Origin: Micromonospora tarapacensis
GTDB taxonomy: Bacteria; Actinomycetota; Actinomycetes; Mycobacteriales; Micromonosporaceae
Length of the DNA stretch: 64,000 bases
Assembly: GCF_019697375.1 (NCBI RefSeq)
Contig: NZ_JAHCDI010000004.1
Location: 4,947,324-5,011,323 of the forward strand
Direction of reading: 5' to 3'
Shown here: piece by piece, positions 1-8,517 of the stretch
How positions within the stretch are numbered: the stretch's first letter is position 1
Layout: every line of letters begins with the position of its first letter
The notes under the pieces: generated by a model
The model's input: only the letters and a program-made list of their open reading frames with translations
Told to the model about the DNA's origin: nothing
Databases searched by the model: none
Program-made: the position numbers and the translations under genes

Positions 1-597
1 CACTGGTACTGGCGTCCCGGCTGGCACGCCGGCCGCCACTTCTACACCTGGCACCTCACCTTCCACGACCAACCCGCACTCCACCACCACGTCACCTACC
101 TCCAACAGCAACTCGCCCCGCTGCCAGGGCTGGACCTGGTACCGCTCGACGGCCTACACCTGACCACGCAGGGCATCGGATTCACCGACGACGTACCCGA
201 CAACGACATCAACGCGATCGTCGCCGAAGCCCGCCAGCGGTGCGCCGCCCTGCCACCGCTGAAGCTGTCCCTCGGACCAGTCGACCCGGACCCCGAAGGA
301 ATCGGCCTGCTCGTCCAACCCTGGGCCGCCGTCGACCGAGTACGCGCTGCTGTCCGGGCCTCAATCGCCGCAGTGTGGCGCACTGTTCCCGAACCAGCCG
401 ACGGGTTCCGGCCCCACGTCACGATCGCCTACAGCGGCGCACCCGCACCCACCGCGCCGATCCGCACCCAGCTGGCCGAACTGCGACACCTACCCACAGT
501 GACGGCGACGATCAGCGAAGTCTCACTGATCGCACTACGCCGCGACGACCGCACCTACCGATGGACGACCGTCGCCACCGCGCCCCTGAACGGATGA
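1..597 (+). CDS. 2'-5' RNA ligase family (2H phosphoesterase) protein, 5'-truncated
   Basis: The frame is open from the first base, so the N-terminus lies outside the window; about 198 codons remain, ending TGA at 595-597. Two histidine motifs of the 2H phosphoesterase fold are visible: HLTTQGIGF near residue 54 and HVTIAYS near residue 139. They match the paired HxT/HxS signature of 2'-5' RNA ligases and cyclic phosphodiesterases. The family acts on 2',3'- or 2',5'-phosphodiester bonds in RNA or nucleotides; the substrate here is unknown. The next gene lies 10 bases downstream on the opposite strand, so they are convergent. Family assignment is confident, function is not. Confidence 0.8.
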   Translation, partial: HWYWRPGWHAGRHFYTWHLTFHDQPALHHHVTYLQQQLAPLPGLDLVPLDGLHLTTQGIGFTDDVPDNDINAIVAEARQRCAALPPLKLSLGPVDPDPEGIGLLVQPWAAVDRVRAAVRASIAAVWRTVPEPADGFRPHVTIAYSGAPAPTAPIRTQLAELRHLPTVTATISEVSLIALRRDDRTYRWTTVATAPLNG

Positions 598-607
598 CGC
601 CAGCCAG

Positions 608-1455
608 TCAGGACGTGATGCCGGTGAGACGGGCCACCGCGTTGTTCGCCGCAAGCCAACCCGACACGTTCCCGCAGTCGTAGTAGTCACCGGAGACGGG
701 CGACACGAGGACGTCATGGTCGGCGACATAGGCGTTGATCACGTCCGTCGTCTGGAACTCGCCCGTCTCCTGGTCAGGCCGCAGTGCCCGGAAATACGGG
801 GCGATGGCACCAGGAAGCAGGTACCGGCTGATGTTGACCAACGCCACCGGCTCACGCCAGTCCTGGGGCTTCTCGACCATCCCGGCGTAGAGACGGGTAC
901 CGGCACCGCCCTCGCGGGTGGACACCACCCCGTAGAGCCTCGCCTGGCTACCGTCGACCACGGCGGCGGCCATCGCCGCCGAGTTGCCCGTCACAGCGCG
1001 GCGGGACACAAGGTCGGCAAGGTCGCTGCCACCGTCACCACGCAGGAGAAGATCGTCACCGGTCACCAGAAAAAAGTCGTCGTCCCCGATGAAGTCGACG
1101 GCGATCATGGCGGGCACAGCCGTTCCGTAGCGACCGTCACGCCCCTGCTCCAGGAACGTGATGTCCGCGATGCCCGCAGGCCGGCGGCGGGCGCCCACTT
1201 CTCGGCCCAACCCCGGTCACGGAAGTACGCCTCCATGGCCGGCTCGGGACTGAAGTAGTGGCGCACCTGCTCGCCTGCCTGACCGGCAGCGGCGACGATG
1301 GCGATCTCGGTGACCCCGGCACGGACGCAGTCCTCGACGGCGTACTGCACGACAGGCTTGGTCAGAACCGGCAGCATACACTTGTTCACGGTCTTCGCGA
1401 CCGGGAAGAACCGGGAACCGAAACCGGCAACAGCGATAACCGCTTTCGTGACCAC
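608..1455 (-). pseudogene. UTP-glucose-1-phosphate uridylyltransferase-like nucleotidyltransferase, single-base frameshift
   Basis: Two overlapping minus-strand frames together make one GalU-like protein of about 282 residues. The N-terminal frame starts at 1455 and holds the nucleotide-binding segment AVAGFGSRFFPVAKTVNK and MLPVLTKPVVQYAVEDCV. The C-terminal frame holds GDDDFFLVTGDDLLL and ends with YYDCGNVSGWLAANN, both typical of the family. Homology jumps frame near 1170-1180, just after residue Leu93; one extra G in the short G run there would restore a continuous protein. The enzyme would make UDP-sugars from sugar-1-phosphates, a plausible accessory to the sugar-handling cluster downstream. 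Whether the shift is real or a base-calling error cannot be decided from sequence alone. Confidence 0.75.
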
Positions 1456-1682
1456 GATTCAACTTCCTCCCCTGCGCCCGCCGTGACTGACCGGATGCCA
1501 GTTTACAAACCCCGCAACCTGTCGCTTGACACATTCGCCACGCCGGCCGAGCCGCCTTCGATCTTGTTGCCCTCACACACATATGATCAACAGGCGGCTG
1601 CGTCCACGTTGCACCACCTGCTGCCACGTCCTACCATGTCACACCACTGATGGCAGGTGCCGTACTAACCCCTGGGGAGCGG

Positions 1683-2030
1683 TCAAGAATCGTCCACGTT
1701 GAGAGATACCGTGTAAGCGTGGACGAAAAAAGTATCGACCTTTGCCCAGTGCAGGTGACCAGCGAGTGCCATGTCACCTTCACGGCCAAGGACAACGTGT
1801 ACATGCACCTTGCCATCAACAATCTCGCCAGTGCCGCTCAACTCGAACGGCTGGCTATACGTCGTGACGACATCCGACTTTGCGTCAGTGGCCGGCATGT
1901 TACTGATTGCGCATGCATCGATCGCGCCGACGAGAGAAACGATCGCGCCGTTAGTGATGCCCGCCTCGGCGGCACACCTGCTTAGCGTTGCGATGACTTC
2001 TTCGCCGGGCTTTACGACGAGCAGCTTCAT
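1683..2030 (-). CDS. PPC/PCC-domain (DUF296) protein
   Basis: A 115-residue protein made almost entirely of one PPC (plants and prokaryotes conserved, DUF296) domain. Visible are the starting strand MKLLVVKPGEEV, the GAIVSLVGAIDACAIS core and the HVHVVLGREGDMALAGHLH stretch with its histidines. Free-standing bacterial PPC proteins form trimers; their biochemical role is poorly defined, although some are labelled DNA-binding by analogy with plant AT-hook proteins. It starts at ATG 2030, 8 bases after the end of the XRE regulator gene on the same strand, so the two are probably co-transcribed. Confidence 0.75.
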   Translation of the reverse strand: MKLLVVKPGEEVIATLSRCAAEAGITNGAIVSLVGAIDACAISNMPATDAKSDVVTTYSQPFELSGTGEIVDGKVHVHVVLGREGDMALAGHLHWAKVDTFFVHAYTVSLNVDDS

Positions 2031-2038
2031 TCGGACTC

Positions 2039-3316
2039 CTAGACGTTGAGAGGGCTAGTTCCGGCGAGGATGGCGGCATATGCGCGCAGATTTTCGCAGC
2101 ACGCTTCACGCGATACGGCCTTCATGACCGCCTGCCGGGTGGTGTCGGTTTGAACGCTGGGCAGTGTTGCGAGGAGGACCGAGCTGCACCAACGTGCCGC
2201 AGCGTCGCGGGGGTTGGTTAGCTCTGCCGTGAGGCGTTCGGTGGCCCAGCTCGATGCCAAACCCGTGGCGGCTCGGTTACCTGATTCAGTAGCCAAAGCA
2301 GCGACGCGTCCGGCTTCATCCCATGACGCCTTTAGCACACGACACGTGACGGCGGTGAGGTACAGATGTCGAACCTCACCGTCGGCACGAATGGCGGAAA
2401 TCACTGCGTCGCCAACCTCGGGCGACCCGACTTTCGCAAGGATGCCAGCCGAGTTCACCCGCGAGACTGCCGTTGGTCCATGTCGCATCCACGCGACCAG
2501 CGCTCGTCGAGCACTCTCGTCATCGGCGGTCAACGCGCTGATGGTCAGATCGGTTGCATGGCTGGTCTGCGCGGTGGCTAGCAGGTGCCCGCCGCCTCGC
2601 GTGATATCGCCGAACACGCGGTGAGCTACGAGCACGTCCATCAGCGCTGGATCAGTGAGGCGATAAGTTTCCTCTGCCGTCCGATTGATGTGGGGATGCC
2701 TGTCAAGCCGACGACGTACGTGGTCAGGGATCTGAGACGAGTGCAGTTCTTCGGCTCGGTGCTGCCAAAGGTGCCATGCGAACCACTCGACCACTTCCCC
2801 GTCGTTACTCAACGGCGTTGCGGGCGTTGCTTCCCCGAACACCCCGGTCGCCAGCGTCACCCCGGCTACCGCGATCAAGTTGCGCCGCTTCACCTTGTCC
2901 TCTTCCTCGGCAGGCCGTTCCGTGACGGCTGGTAGCGCGAACCACAGGCGGTCGGCCGGAACCCGCAGCGCCTCCGCCCACTGGGTCAGCCGATCAAGGT
3001 GCGCGATCGCCGGGCCGTTCTCGATCCGACTTAGCTGAGCCTGCGTGAGCCCCACCCACGACGCCACGCGATCCTGGGAGATCGATCGCCGCCCGTGGTG
3101 GGGGTGCGTCCGCCAAGCCCGGATAACCCGGCCCATGTGCCGGCTCCGGAGCGCCTCACTGAGCACCACCTCATCCCAGAAGTCGGCCGGAAGCTCGGGA
3201 GTCGCGTAGAGATGATCTCGCTCATGAGCGACGCATGGGGCACAGCGCGGGCCGGGGTTGTCACGGGCGAGACGGGCGCCGCAACGGCAGTACCGCGCCT
3301 TGTGAGTCGCAGTCAT
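2039..3316 (-). CDS. XRE-family helix-turn-helix transcriptional regulator
   Basis: A 425-residue protein. The N-terminus holds a short cysteine cluster (CRCGARL...CAPC, residues 10-28) resembling a small zinc knuckle. A lambda-repressor-type HTH follows around residues 75-115 (SISQDRVASWVGLTQAQLSRIENG). The remaining 300 residues are alanine-rich helices like the TPR-type sensor domains of many actinomycete XRE regulators. The gene diverges from the biosynthetic run that starts at 3918, with one doubtful small ORF between them, so it is a candidate pathway regulator. That role is inferred from position only. Confidence 0.75.
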   Translation of the reverse strand: MTATHKARYCRCGARLARDNPGPRCAPCVAHERDHLYATPELPADFWDEVVLSEALRSRHMGRVIRAWRTHPHHGRRSISQDRVASWVGLTQAQLSRIENGPAIAHLDRLTQWAEALRVPADRLWFALPAVTERPAEEEDKVKRRNLIAVAGVTLATGVFGEATPATPLSNDGEVVEWFAWHLWQHRAEELHSSQIPDHVRRRLDRHPHINRTAEETYRLTDPALMDVLVAHRVFGDITRGGGHLLATAQTSHATDLTISALTADDESARRALVAWMRHGPTAVSRVNSAGILAKVGSPEVGDAVISAIRADGEVRHLYLTAVTCRVLKASWDEAGRVAALATESGNRAATGLASSWATERLTAELTNPRDAAARWCSSVLLATLPSVQTDTTRQAVMKAVSREACCENLRAYAAILAGTSPLNV

Positions 3317-3394
3317 CGTGGCGTCCTTGTGTGACCACCAGTGTTGGATCGTACGAGGGCATGCTCCAAGGTTCCATATGCCGCCCGGTCGCCG

Positions 3395-3736
3395 TCATAC
3401 GCGCGACGCATATTGATACCCGCCCTCGGTCATGGCGCAACCTTCCTGACGTTGGGCATCGTGTTGGTAACGATAAGCAACAGGTAAGCGATTGACTCGA
3501 TCGACTCCCTGGTCGTCCGCGACGAAGCCTCCGTCGGCCAGGTGACGGATGAGGTACGCCTCGACCCGGCACTGCATGCGGCGCGGGGCGTACCTCATCA
3601 CCGCATGAGCGGTCGCTAAAGGGAGGCGTTCGAAGATGACACTTATCTCGGCGGTGATCACGTCAAGCATGCGCAGACGTGATGGAGTCGGGACCTGGCC
3701 CGCAGGCAGCGAGGCAATCCAGCTTCCCGCCAACAC
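3395..3736 (-). CDS. hypothetical protein, doubtful
   Basis: A 113-codon minus-strand frame between the XRE regulator and folE. The first 70 residues look protein-like (helical, balanced composition, for example VITAEISVIFERLPLATAHA), and the reading is more plausible than the overlapping frames, but I recognise no domain and see no strong ribosome site upstream of the ATG at 3736. If it is not a gene, 3317-3917 is a 600-base divergent regulatory region between the regulator and the operon. Confidence 0.35.
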   Translation of the reverse strand: MLAGSWIASLPAGQVPTPSRLRMLDVITAEISVIFERLPLATAHAVMRYAPRRMQCRVEAYLIRHLADGGFVADDQGVDRVNRLPVAYRYQHDAQRQEGCAMTEGGYQYASRV

Positions 3737-3917
3737 CGCTGCCGGCTAGAGGATGCCTCGTCGTCACGACTTCCTGTGCGTGAGTCGGGCCGAAGCAGCA
3801 GGCGGACGCCCTGAACTCAGGCCAGATTGCAACCGCCCCTCACGTCCCGATCCGCGCCGAGGCGGATACAGCACACGCATCCCCCGGGAGTTCGACCTCA
3901 CCCCCGAAGGAGACCTG

Positions 3918-4541
3918 GTGGTTACCACTCTTTCCGATCTGGAGATTGGTCACACGCTCCCACCCTCGACGACACCCTCGATCGACCGGAACGCCGCTGA
4001 GCTGGCCGTCGGGCAGCTACTGACCGCACTCGGCATCGATGCGAGCACTGAGGTCGGCGTCAACACCCCACGCAGGGTCGCTGACGCCTATGCGCAGATG
4101 CTCACCCAGAAGCCCTGGGAGTTCACCAAGTTCCCGAACGAGGATGACCAGCATGACCTGGTCGTGACCGGTGGGATTGAGTTCACTTCGGTGTGCGGAC
4201 ACCACCTTCTTCCGTTCTTCGGGACTGCGGCCGTTGGCTACCGCCCAGCAGAGTTCATTCCTGGTCTATCGAAGGTCGCGCGGTCCGTACGAATGTTCGC
4301 CGCACGCCTGCAGACGCAGGAGGGGCTGGGGCAGCAGGTTGCCCGGTTCCTGCAGCAGCAGTTGGAATGCGCTGACGTGGGCGTGTTGCTGCGGGCCGAG
4401 CACACCTGCATGACGTGTCGCGGTGTCCGGGCGCAAGGATCACTGACGATCACGGTCGCGACGACCGGGGCCCTCCAGACGGACGCCACTGCCCGCGCCG
4501 AGTTCCTCCAGTTGGCGTCGATGGCGGGGCGTGCCGCATGA
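3918..4541 (+). CDS. folE: GTP cyclohydrolase I
   Basis: Converts GTP to 7,8-dihydroneopterin triphosphate, the entry step to both folate and 7-deazaguanines; here the neighbours point to preQ0. The zinc site is complete: CGHHLLPFFG (family CEHHLLPF) and HTCMTCRGV (family HxCMxxRGV). The frame is open from 3753, but I chose GTG 3918 because GAAGGAGA lies about 5 bases before it, conserved homology begins only after it, and the resulting 207 residues match the usual length. The stop overlaps the queD start by four bases (ATGA). A pathway-dedicated copy rather than the folate gene is inferred from the operon. Confidence 0.93.
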   Translation: MVTTLSDLEIGHTLPPSTTPSIDRNAAELAVGQLLTALGIDASTEVGVNTPRRVADAYAQMLTQKPWEFTKFPNEDDQHDLVVTGGIEFTSVCGHHLLPFFGTAAVGYRPAEFIPGLSKVARSVRMFAARLQTQEGLGQQVARFLQQQLECADVGVLLRAEHTCMTCRGVRAQGSLTITVATTGALQTDATARAEFLQLASMAGRAA

Positions 4542-4975
4542 GCAACACCGTGGCAGGGACGACGCCGGCTGCCGCCAGGGGCGGGGAATACCGGATAGGA
4601 AAGTCCTTCAAGTTCGAGGCTGCGCACCGGCTTGGGGACCTGCCGGAGCACCACAAGTGCGCGCGAGTCCACGGCCACTCGTACGCCGTCGAGGTGACCC
4701 TCGTTGCGCAGGATTTGAGCGGTCCCGGCTTTGTCGTCGACTTCGCGGAACTTGAGCCCGTCAAGCAGTACCTGGCCGATACGTTCGACCATCGGCTGAT
4801 CAATGACGTTGTCACCGTCGAGCCGACCAGCGAGAACCTAGCCCGGCTGATCTTCGACTGGTGCACCGAGAAACTGCCGCTTCCCGATGGTGTGCACGTC
4901 GAGGCCGTGAAGGTCAGCGAAACGGCGACCAGCTGGGCGGAATTCCGGATTCCGGTCTCGTCCGAAAGGAGATGA
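4538..4975 (+). CDS. queD: 6-carboxy-5,6,7,8-tetrahydropterin synthase (QueD)
   Basis: Makes 6-carboxy-tetrahydropterin from dihydroneopterin triphosphate, step two of preQ0 synthesis. The 145-residue protein shows the QueD/PTPS hallmarks in order: zinc ligands in FEAAHRL and HGHSY, the catalytic cysteine in HKCARVHGHSY, then VDFAELEPVK, FDHRLIND, PTSENLARLIF and the C-terminal glutamate region VSETATSWAEF. It starts at ATG 4538, overlapping the folE stop, which indicates translational coupling. No catalytic residue appears missing. Confidence 0.93.
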   Translation: MSNTVAGTTPAAARGGEYRIGKSFKFEAAHRLGDLPEHHKCARVHGHSYAVEVTLVAQDLSGPGFVVDFAELEPVKQYLADTFDHRLINDVVTVEPTSENLARLIFDWCTEKLPLPDGVHVEAVKVSETATSWAEFRIPVSSERR

Positions 4976-4980
4976 TTTCG

Positions 4981-5778
4981 TTGACTACCGCAGCTCACCC
5001 TACGGTCCGACGCAAGGCCGACACTGCGAAGGTCGCCGACCTCTTCTACTCGCTCCAAGGCGAAGGGCCCAGCTTCGGCCGCCGGGCACTGTTCGTACGC
5101 CTCATGGCCTGCAACCTCACATGCGGATACGCGGCGTTGCCGAGCACCAGTGATACGCCGGCTGACGGCACGATGATCTGCGATACCGAATACACCTGGA
5201 ACGTGGCCCGGTACGACCTGAGCACGGCGCGAACGTTGACATCGGCCGAAATTTGGGATGAGCTACTCCGGCTCGATCCGGCCACCGCTGACCCGTCGCT
5301 GATGCCGGTCGACCTGGTCATCGTGACCGGCGGCGAGCCGTTGCTGCACCGGGATGTAGTCACTCACCTCGCGTGGTCCGCACGTGCGGACGGACGCGCG
5401 GTCGAGGTCGAGACGAACGCCACGGTCGCCCCCGGCAGCGACCTGATCGCCGCCGGCGTGTGCTTCAACGCCGGTCTCAAGCTGGAGAGCTCCGCAGTCC
5501 CGCGTGCAAGACGGATCAAGCCGCACGTCATCAGACAGCTGCAGGACACCGGACAAGCCCGGTGGAAGTTCGTCGTCACCTGCCCTGCCGACATTCAGGA
5601 AATCGTCGCCCTGCAGCACGAGTTCGGGCTCACACAGGTGTGGCTGTCCCCAGAGGGCACCACCGCGGACCTGGTCGTCGAGCGGATGCGGTGGATGGCG
5701 GACGCCGCGCTGACGCACGGATGGAACATGACCAGCCGCGCCCATGTCCTCATCTGGGGTGACGAACGTGGCAGGTGA
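4981..5778 (+). CDS. queE: 7-carboxy-7-deazaguanine synthase (QueE), radical SAM, with enlarged cysteine loop
   Basis: Radical SAM enzyme that contracts carboxy-tetrahydropterin to 7-carboxy-7-deazaguanine. The start FYSLQGEGPSFGRRALFVRL is classic QueE. The cluster motif is unusual: cysteines occur as CNLTC, then 18 residues, then CDTEYTW, giving CX3CX18C instead of CX3CX2C. QueE proteins with enlarged loops are known (Burkholderia multivorans has CX14CX2C). TGGEPLLH, the SAM-binding GGE segment, is present, as are ETNAT and WLSPEG. TTG 4981 is preferred because AAAGGAG lies nine bases upstream; ATG 4972, which overlaps the queD stop, has no spacing. Length about 265 residues. Confidence 0.9.
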   Translation: MTTAAHPTVRRKADTAKVADLFYSLQGEGPSFGRRALFVRLMACNLTCGYAALPSTSDTPADGTMICDTEYTWNVARYDLSTARTLTSAEIWDELLRLDPATADPSLMPVDLVIVTGGEPLLHRDVVTHLAWSARADGRAVEVETNATVAPGSDLIAAGVCFNAGLKLESSAVPRARRIKPHVIRQLQDTGQARWKFVVTCPADIQEIVALQHEFGLTQVWLSPEGTTADLVVERMRWMADAALTHGWNMTSRAHVLIWGDERGR

Positions 5779-6262
5779 CCAGACCCCGATCGCCCTCACC
5801 TGGGCCGATGTCACCAAGACGGTCGACACATTCGCCGGCCAGGTTCGCACCGATCGGGTGCCCGACGTGCTGGTAGGCGTGCTCCGCGGCGGCCTCGTCC
5901 CGGCTGTCCTGCTTTCGCACCAGCTCGGCGTTCGTGAGGTGCGAGCGGTGGAGGTGGTCCATACCCTCGACGACACCGTCAATGCCGACAAGTCGGGCAC
6001 GCCCCGGGTCGTGAACCCCGCTACCCTCGGCGACCTCAAGGGCATGGACGTACTGCTGGTCGACGACATCGCGGGCAGCGGCGACACCCTCGTCTGCGTC
6101 GTTGGCCTGTTGCACGCCGCCGGGGCCAAGCGCGTACGTACCGCCGTGCTGACCGTCAACCGCGCGAACTGGCACAGACCGCAGAGCCCTGCCGACGTGG
6201 TGAGGTACCTCGGCAGCCAGGTCGACAGCTGGGTGATCTTCCCGTGGGAGGTCCCAGCATGA
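5768..6262 (+). CDS. purine-type phosphoribosyltransferase
   Basis: A type I PRTase-fold protein of about 164 residues. The PRPP-binding loop VLLVDDIAGSGDTL and the upstream substrate-side segment VLVGVLRGGLVPAVLLSH are both clear, as in xanthine/guanine phosphoribosyltransferases. GTG 5768 is chosen because GGGGTGA sits five bases upstream; it overlaps queE by 11 bases. In toyocamycin-type pathways a PRTase turns the deazapurine base into its nucleotide, so attaching ribose-5-phosphate to preQ0 or a relative is a reasonable inference. Alternatively it salvages ordinary purines. The stop overlaps the next start (ATGA). Confidence 0.85.
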   Translation: MAGDQTPIALTWADVTKTVDTFAGQVRTDRVPDVLVGVLRGGLVPAVLLSHQLGVREVRAVEVVHTLDDTVNADKSGTPRVVNPATLGDLKGMDVLLVDDIAGSGDTLVCVVGLLHAAGAKRVRTAVLTVNRANWHRPQSPADVVRYLGSQVDSWVIFPWEVPA

Positions 6263-7294
6263 CGGCCGACCTGAGCGCGGTCACCCTGCTGTGGGCGCTA
6301 CGGTCGCCCTGCAACCTCGGCTGCCGGTACTGCTACTTCGGCACGATCGAAGAGCACCGCGAAGCCATGCCGCAGCAATCCGGAGCGATGTCACACCTGG
6401 CCCGCACCGACCTGGACCTCACTGCGATCACCGCCTTCGCGCACACCCTGCCCGGGTCCCGGGTGAAGCGAATCTTCATCGCCGGTGGCGAACCGCTCAT
6501 CTGGCCGCCGGTGATGGAGGTGATCGCCGCGATCAAAGCCGCCGACGTGCAGGTGGTGTTGTGCACCAACGGGATCCCGCTGAACCGACCCGAACTGGTG
6601 GACAGGATCATCACCTTAGGCGTCGACGCCGTTGTCCGTGTCCGTCGACTCGCCGGACGCCGGCTACAACGACACGTGGCGTCCGGCCCGCAACGGCAAA
6701 CACGGGCACCAGGATGTGATCAGCGGCATCCAGGCATTGATCGCCGCCCGGGGCAGCAGCCCATCACCGAAGGTCGGCCTGTATTCCGTGATCACCCGAC
6801 TCAACATCGACGTCATCAGGGCCGGCGCCGTGCTGGCGTCCGAGCTCGGCTGTGACTACTTCGTGCCGCAGCCGATCGCGCTCGACCTCGGCCATGCCCT
6901 GCACACACAACTGTCGCTGACCGGCGGCGACGCAGACCCGATGTCGGAGGCATTTACGCAGCTCTACTGCTCCGGCATGCCGGTGCGGCTGCCCGACCCG
7001 AGCTATCCCGGCAGAGTCGTCGACAGCATCGCCCACGAGTCAGGCTTCGTGAGCGGCTGCTTCGGCGGCACGAACCTGTTCTTCATCGAACCGGACGGCA
7101 GCCTGTATGACTGCCCGTCGAGTCTGAAGATCGCCGCCACCGCCACGTCACGGACCATCCGCGGCGCCGACGCCCATACGCTGTTCGCAGCGGCTGGGCC
7201 GTGCACCGACTGCGCGCTGTTCAGTCGCGACTGCGTCAACATGTGGCCACTGATGGGTTTCGACCGGTTCCTGACCGAGCAGGTGCCGACATGA
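6259..7294 (+). pseudogene. radical SAM protein with SPASM-like C-terminus, single-base frameshift
   Basis: The N-terminal frame starts at ATG 6259 (GGGAGG upstream) and carries the cluster motif CNLGCRYCYF and the SAM motif IAGGEPLIW. Homology then moves to another frame near 6632: the first frame ends in VDAV, and the second resumes SVSVDSPDAGYNDTW. Removing one T at about 6632 restores a 344-residue protein. The C-terminus has several cysteines (GCFGG, YDCPSS, GPCTDCALFSRDC), like twitch/SPASM auxiliary-cluster domains. It is distinct from queE and overlaps the aminotransferase gene by four bases, so the pair may form an amino group. The substrate is unknown. The shift could be a sequencing error, given how intact everything else is. 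Confidence 0.8.
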
Positions 7295-8394
7295 CCGCCG
7301 GACCACCCACCGCACGCGGCGGTGCCGTCGAAGACCTGTCACGGCTGCTGGCGCAGATGCCCCGGCCGGCCGGCACCGAGTATGTCGCAGACCTGGAAGA
7401 CGAGCTCGCCGCCAGGTTCGGGGTCCGGCACGCCGTCGCGGTGTCGTCGGGCACCGCAGCCCTGCATACCGCCCTGCTCTGCCTCGGTATCGGGCCCGGT
7501 GACGAAGTCTTGGTGCCAGCGCTGTCCGTGGTCATGTCGGTTGCGCCAATCATCTACGCCGGTGCCCGGCCCGTTTTCGTCGACTGCGATCGCCACGGCT
7601 GCGGTCTCGACCTGGACGACCTCACCGCCAAGGTGACTGGCGCTACCAAGGCGATCCTGCCTGTTCACCTGTGGGGCCGCCAAGGCGATCCGACACAGTT
7701 AGCGCGCGTCGCCGCAGCACACGGCCTGGTGGTGATCGAGGACGCGTGTCAGGCCCAGGGCAGCAGCACCGGGGGGCGAGTTGCCGGAACCAACGGCGAC
7801 GTGGGCTGCTTCAGCCTCAAGGACGGCAAGATCATCTGGTGCGGTGAAGGCGGCTACCTGCTTACCGACCGCGACGACATCGCCGGCCGGGCCCGCGCCC
7901 TACGGGCGCACCACCTGCCGCCAGACGGCGGCCAGCCCGAAATGGTCGGCTACAACTACCGCCTCGCCGAACCGCTCGCAGTCCTCGCCCACGCGAATCT
8001 GGCCCGGTTCGACGAACTTCTCGACCATCGTCGGCGGCAGGCCCGCCGGCTCGCCGTCCTGCTCACCGCAACGCCGGGGATCACGGCGACCCCCACAGCG
8101 ACCGGTGACAACGGCTACAGCGCTGTGATCAGGGTTGACCTGGACCATCCGCGGGCGTTCTGCGAACACCTCGCCCAGCTCGGGGTGCCCAACAGCGTCG
8201 GCACCTTCGGGTTGATGCCCGCCGACCGGCGGCCAGCCTTCGCCCGCTATGCCGGCTCTCCGTGCCGGCAGGCGGCGACGGTCATCGACCGCACCTTGGC
8301 CGTTGTCCTGACCGACCACGACACCGAGGAACGCATCAACGGCTACGCACAGACGATCTCGCGAGAGGCGAGCACATGGGCCACACACCAGTGA
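7291..8394 (+). CDS. DegT/DnrJ/EryC1/StrS-type PLP aminotransferase
   Basis: A 367-residue fold-type I PLP enzyme of the sugar-aminotransferase family. Visible motifs are VSSGTAALHTAL (phosphate-binding), PVHLWGRQGD, VIEDACQAQGS (the Asp contacting the PLP pyridine), and CFSLKDGKIIWCGEGG, which contains the Schiff-base lysine. The family makes aminosugars from keto-sugar nucleotides and also aminates cyclitols. The start ATG 7291 overlaps the radical SAM stop. Its last codons overlap a short interrupted frame at 8376. Likely partners are the radical SAM enzyme before it and the sugar-phosphate genes after it. Confidence 0.88.
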   Translation: MTAGPPTARGGAVEDLSRLLAQMPRPAGTEYVADLEDELAARFGVRHAVAVSSGTAALHTALLCLGIGPGDEVLVPALSVVMSVAPIIYAGARPVFVDCDRHGCGLDLDDLTAKVTGATKAILPVHLWGRQGDPTQLARVAAAHGLVVIEDACQAQGSSTGGRVAGTNGDVGCFSLKDGKIIWCGEGGYLLTDRDDIAGRARALRAHHLPPDGGQPEMVGYNYRLAEPLAVLAHANLARFDELLDHRRRQARRLAVLLTATPGITATPTATGDNGYSAVIRVDLDHPRAFCEHLAQLGVPNSVGTFGLMPADRRPAFARYAGSPCRQAATVIDRTLAVVLTDHDTEERINGYAQTISREASTWATHQ

Positions 8395-8517
8395 TCTTCG
8401 GCGCCGGACACGCCCTTCGGTAACACGCCGCACGACCGGCGCTGAACTTCACCGGCGTCCGCGCGGCCCTGCATAGCCCCGCGATCCTCCACGACGACGT
8501 TCGACAAGGAGCACCCT

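Noticed and set aside
3737..3917. A preQ1-type riboswitch before folE
   Set aside because: I could not find the short hairpin plus A-rich tail of that class in the leader.
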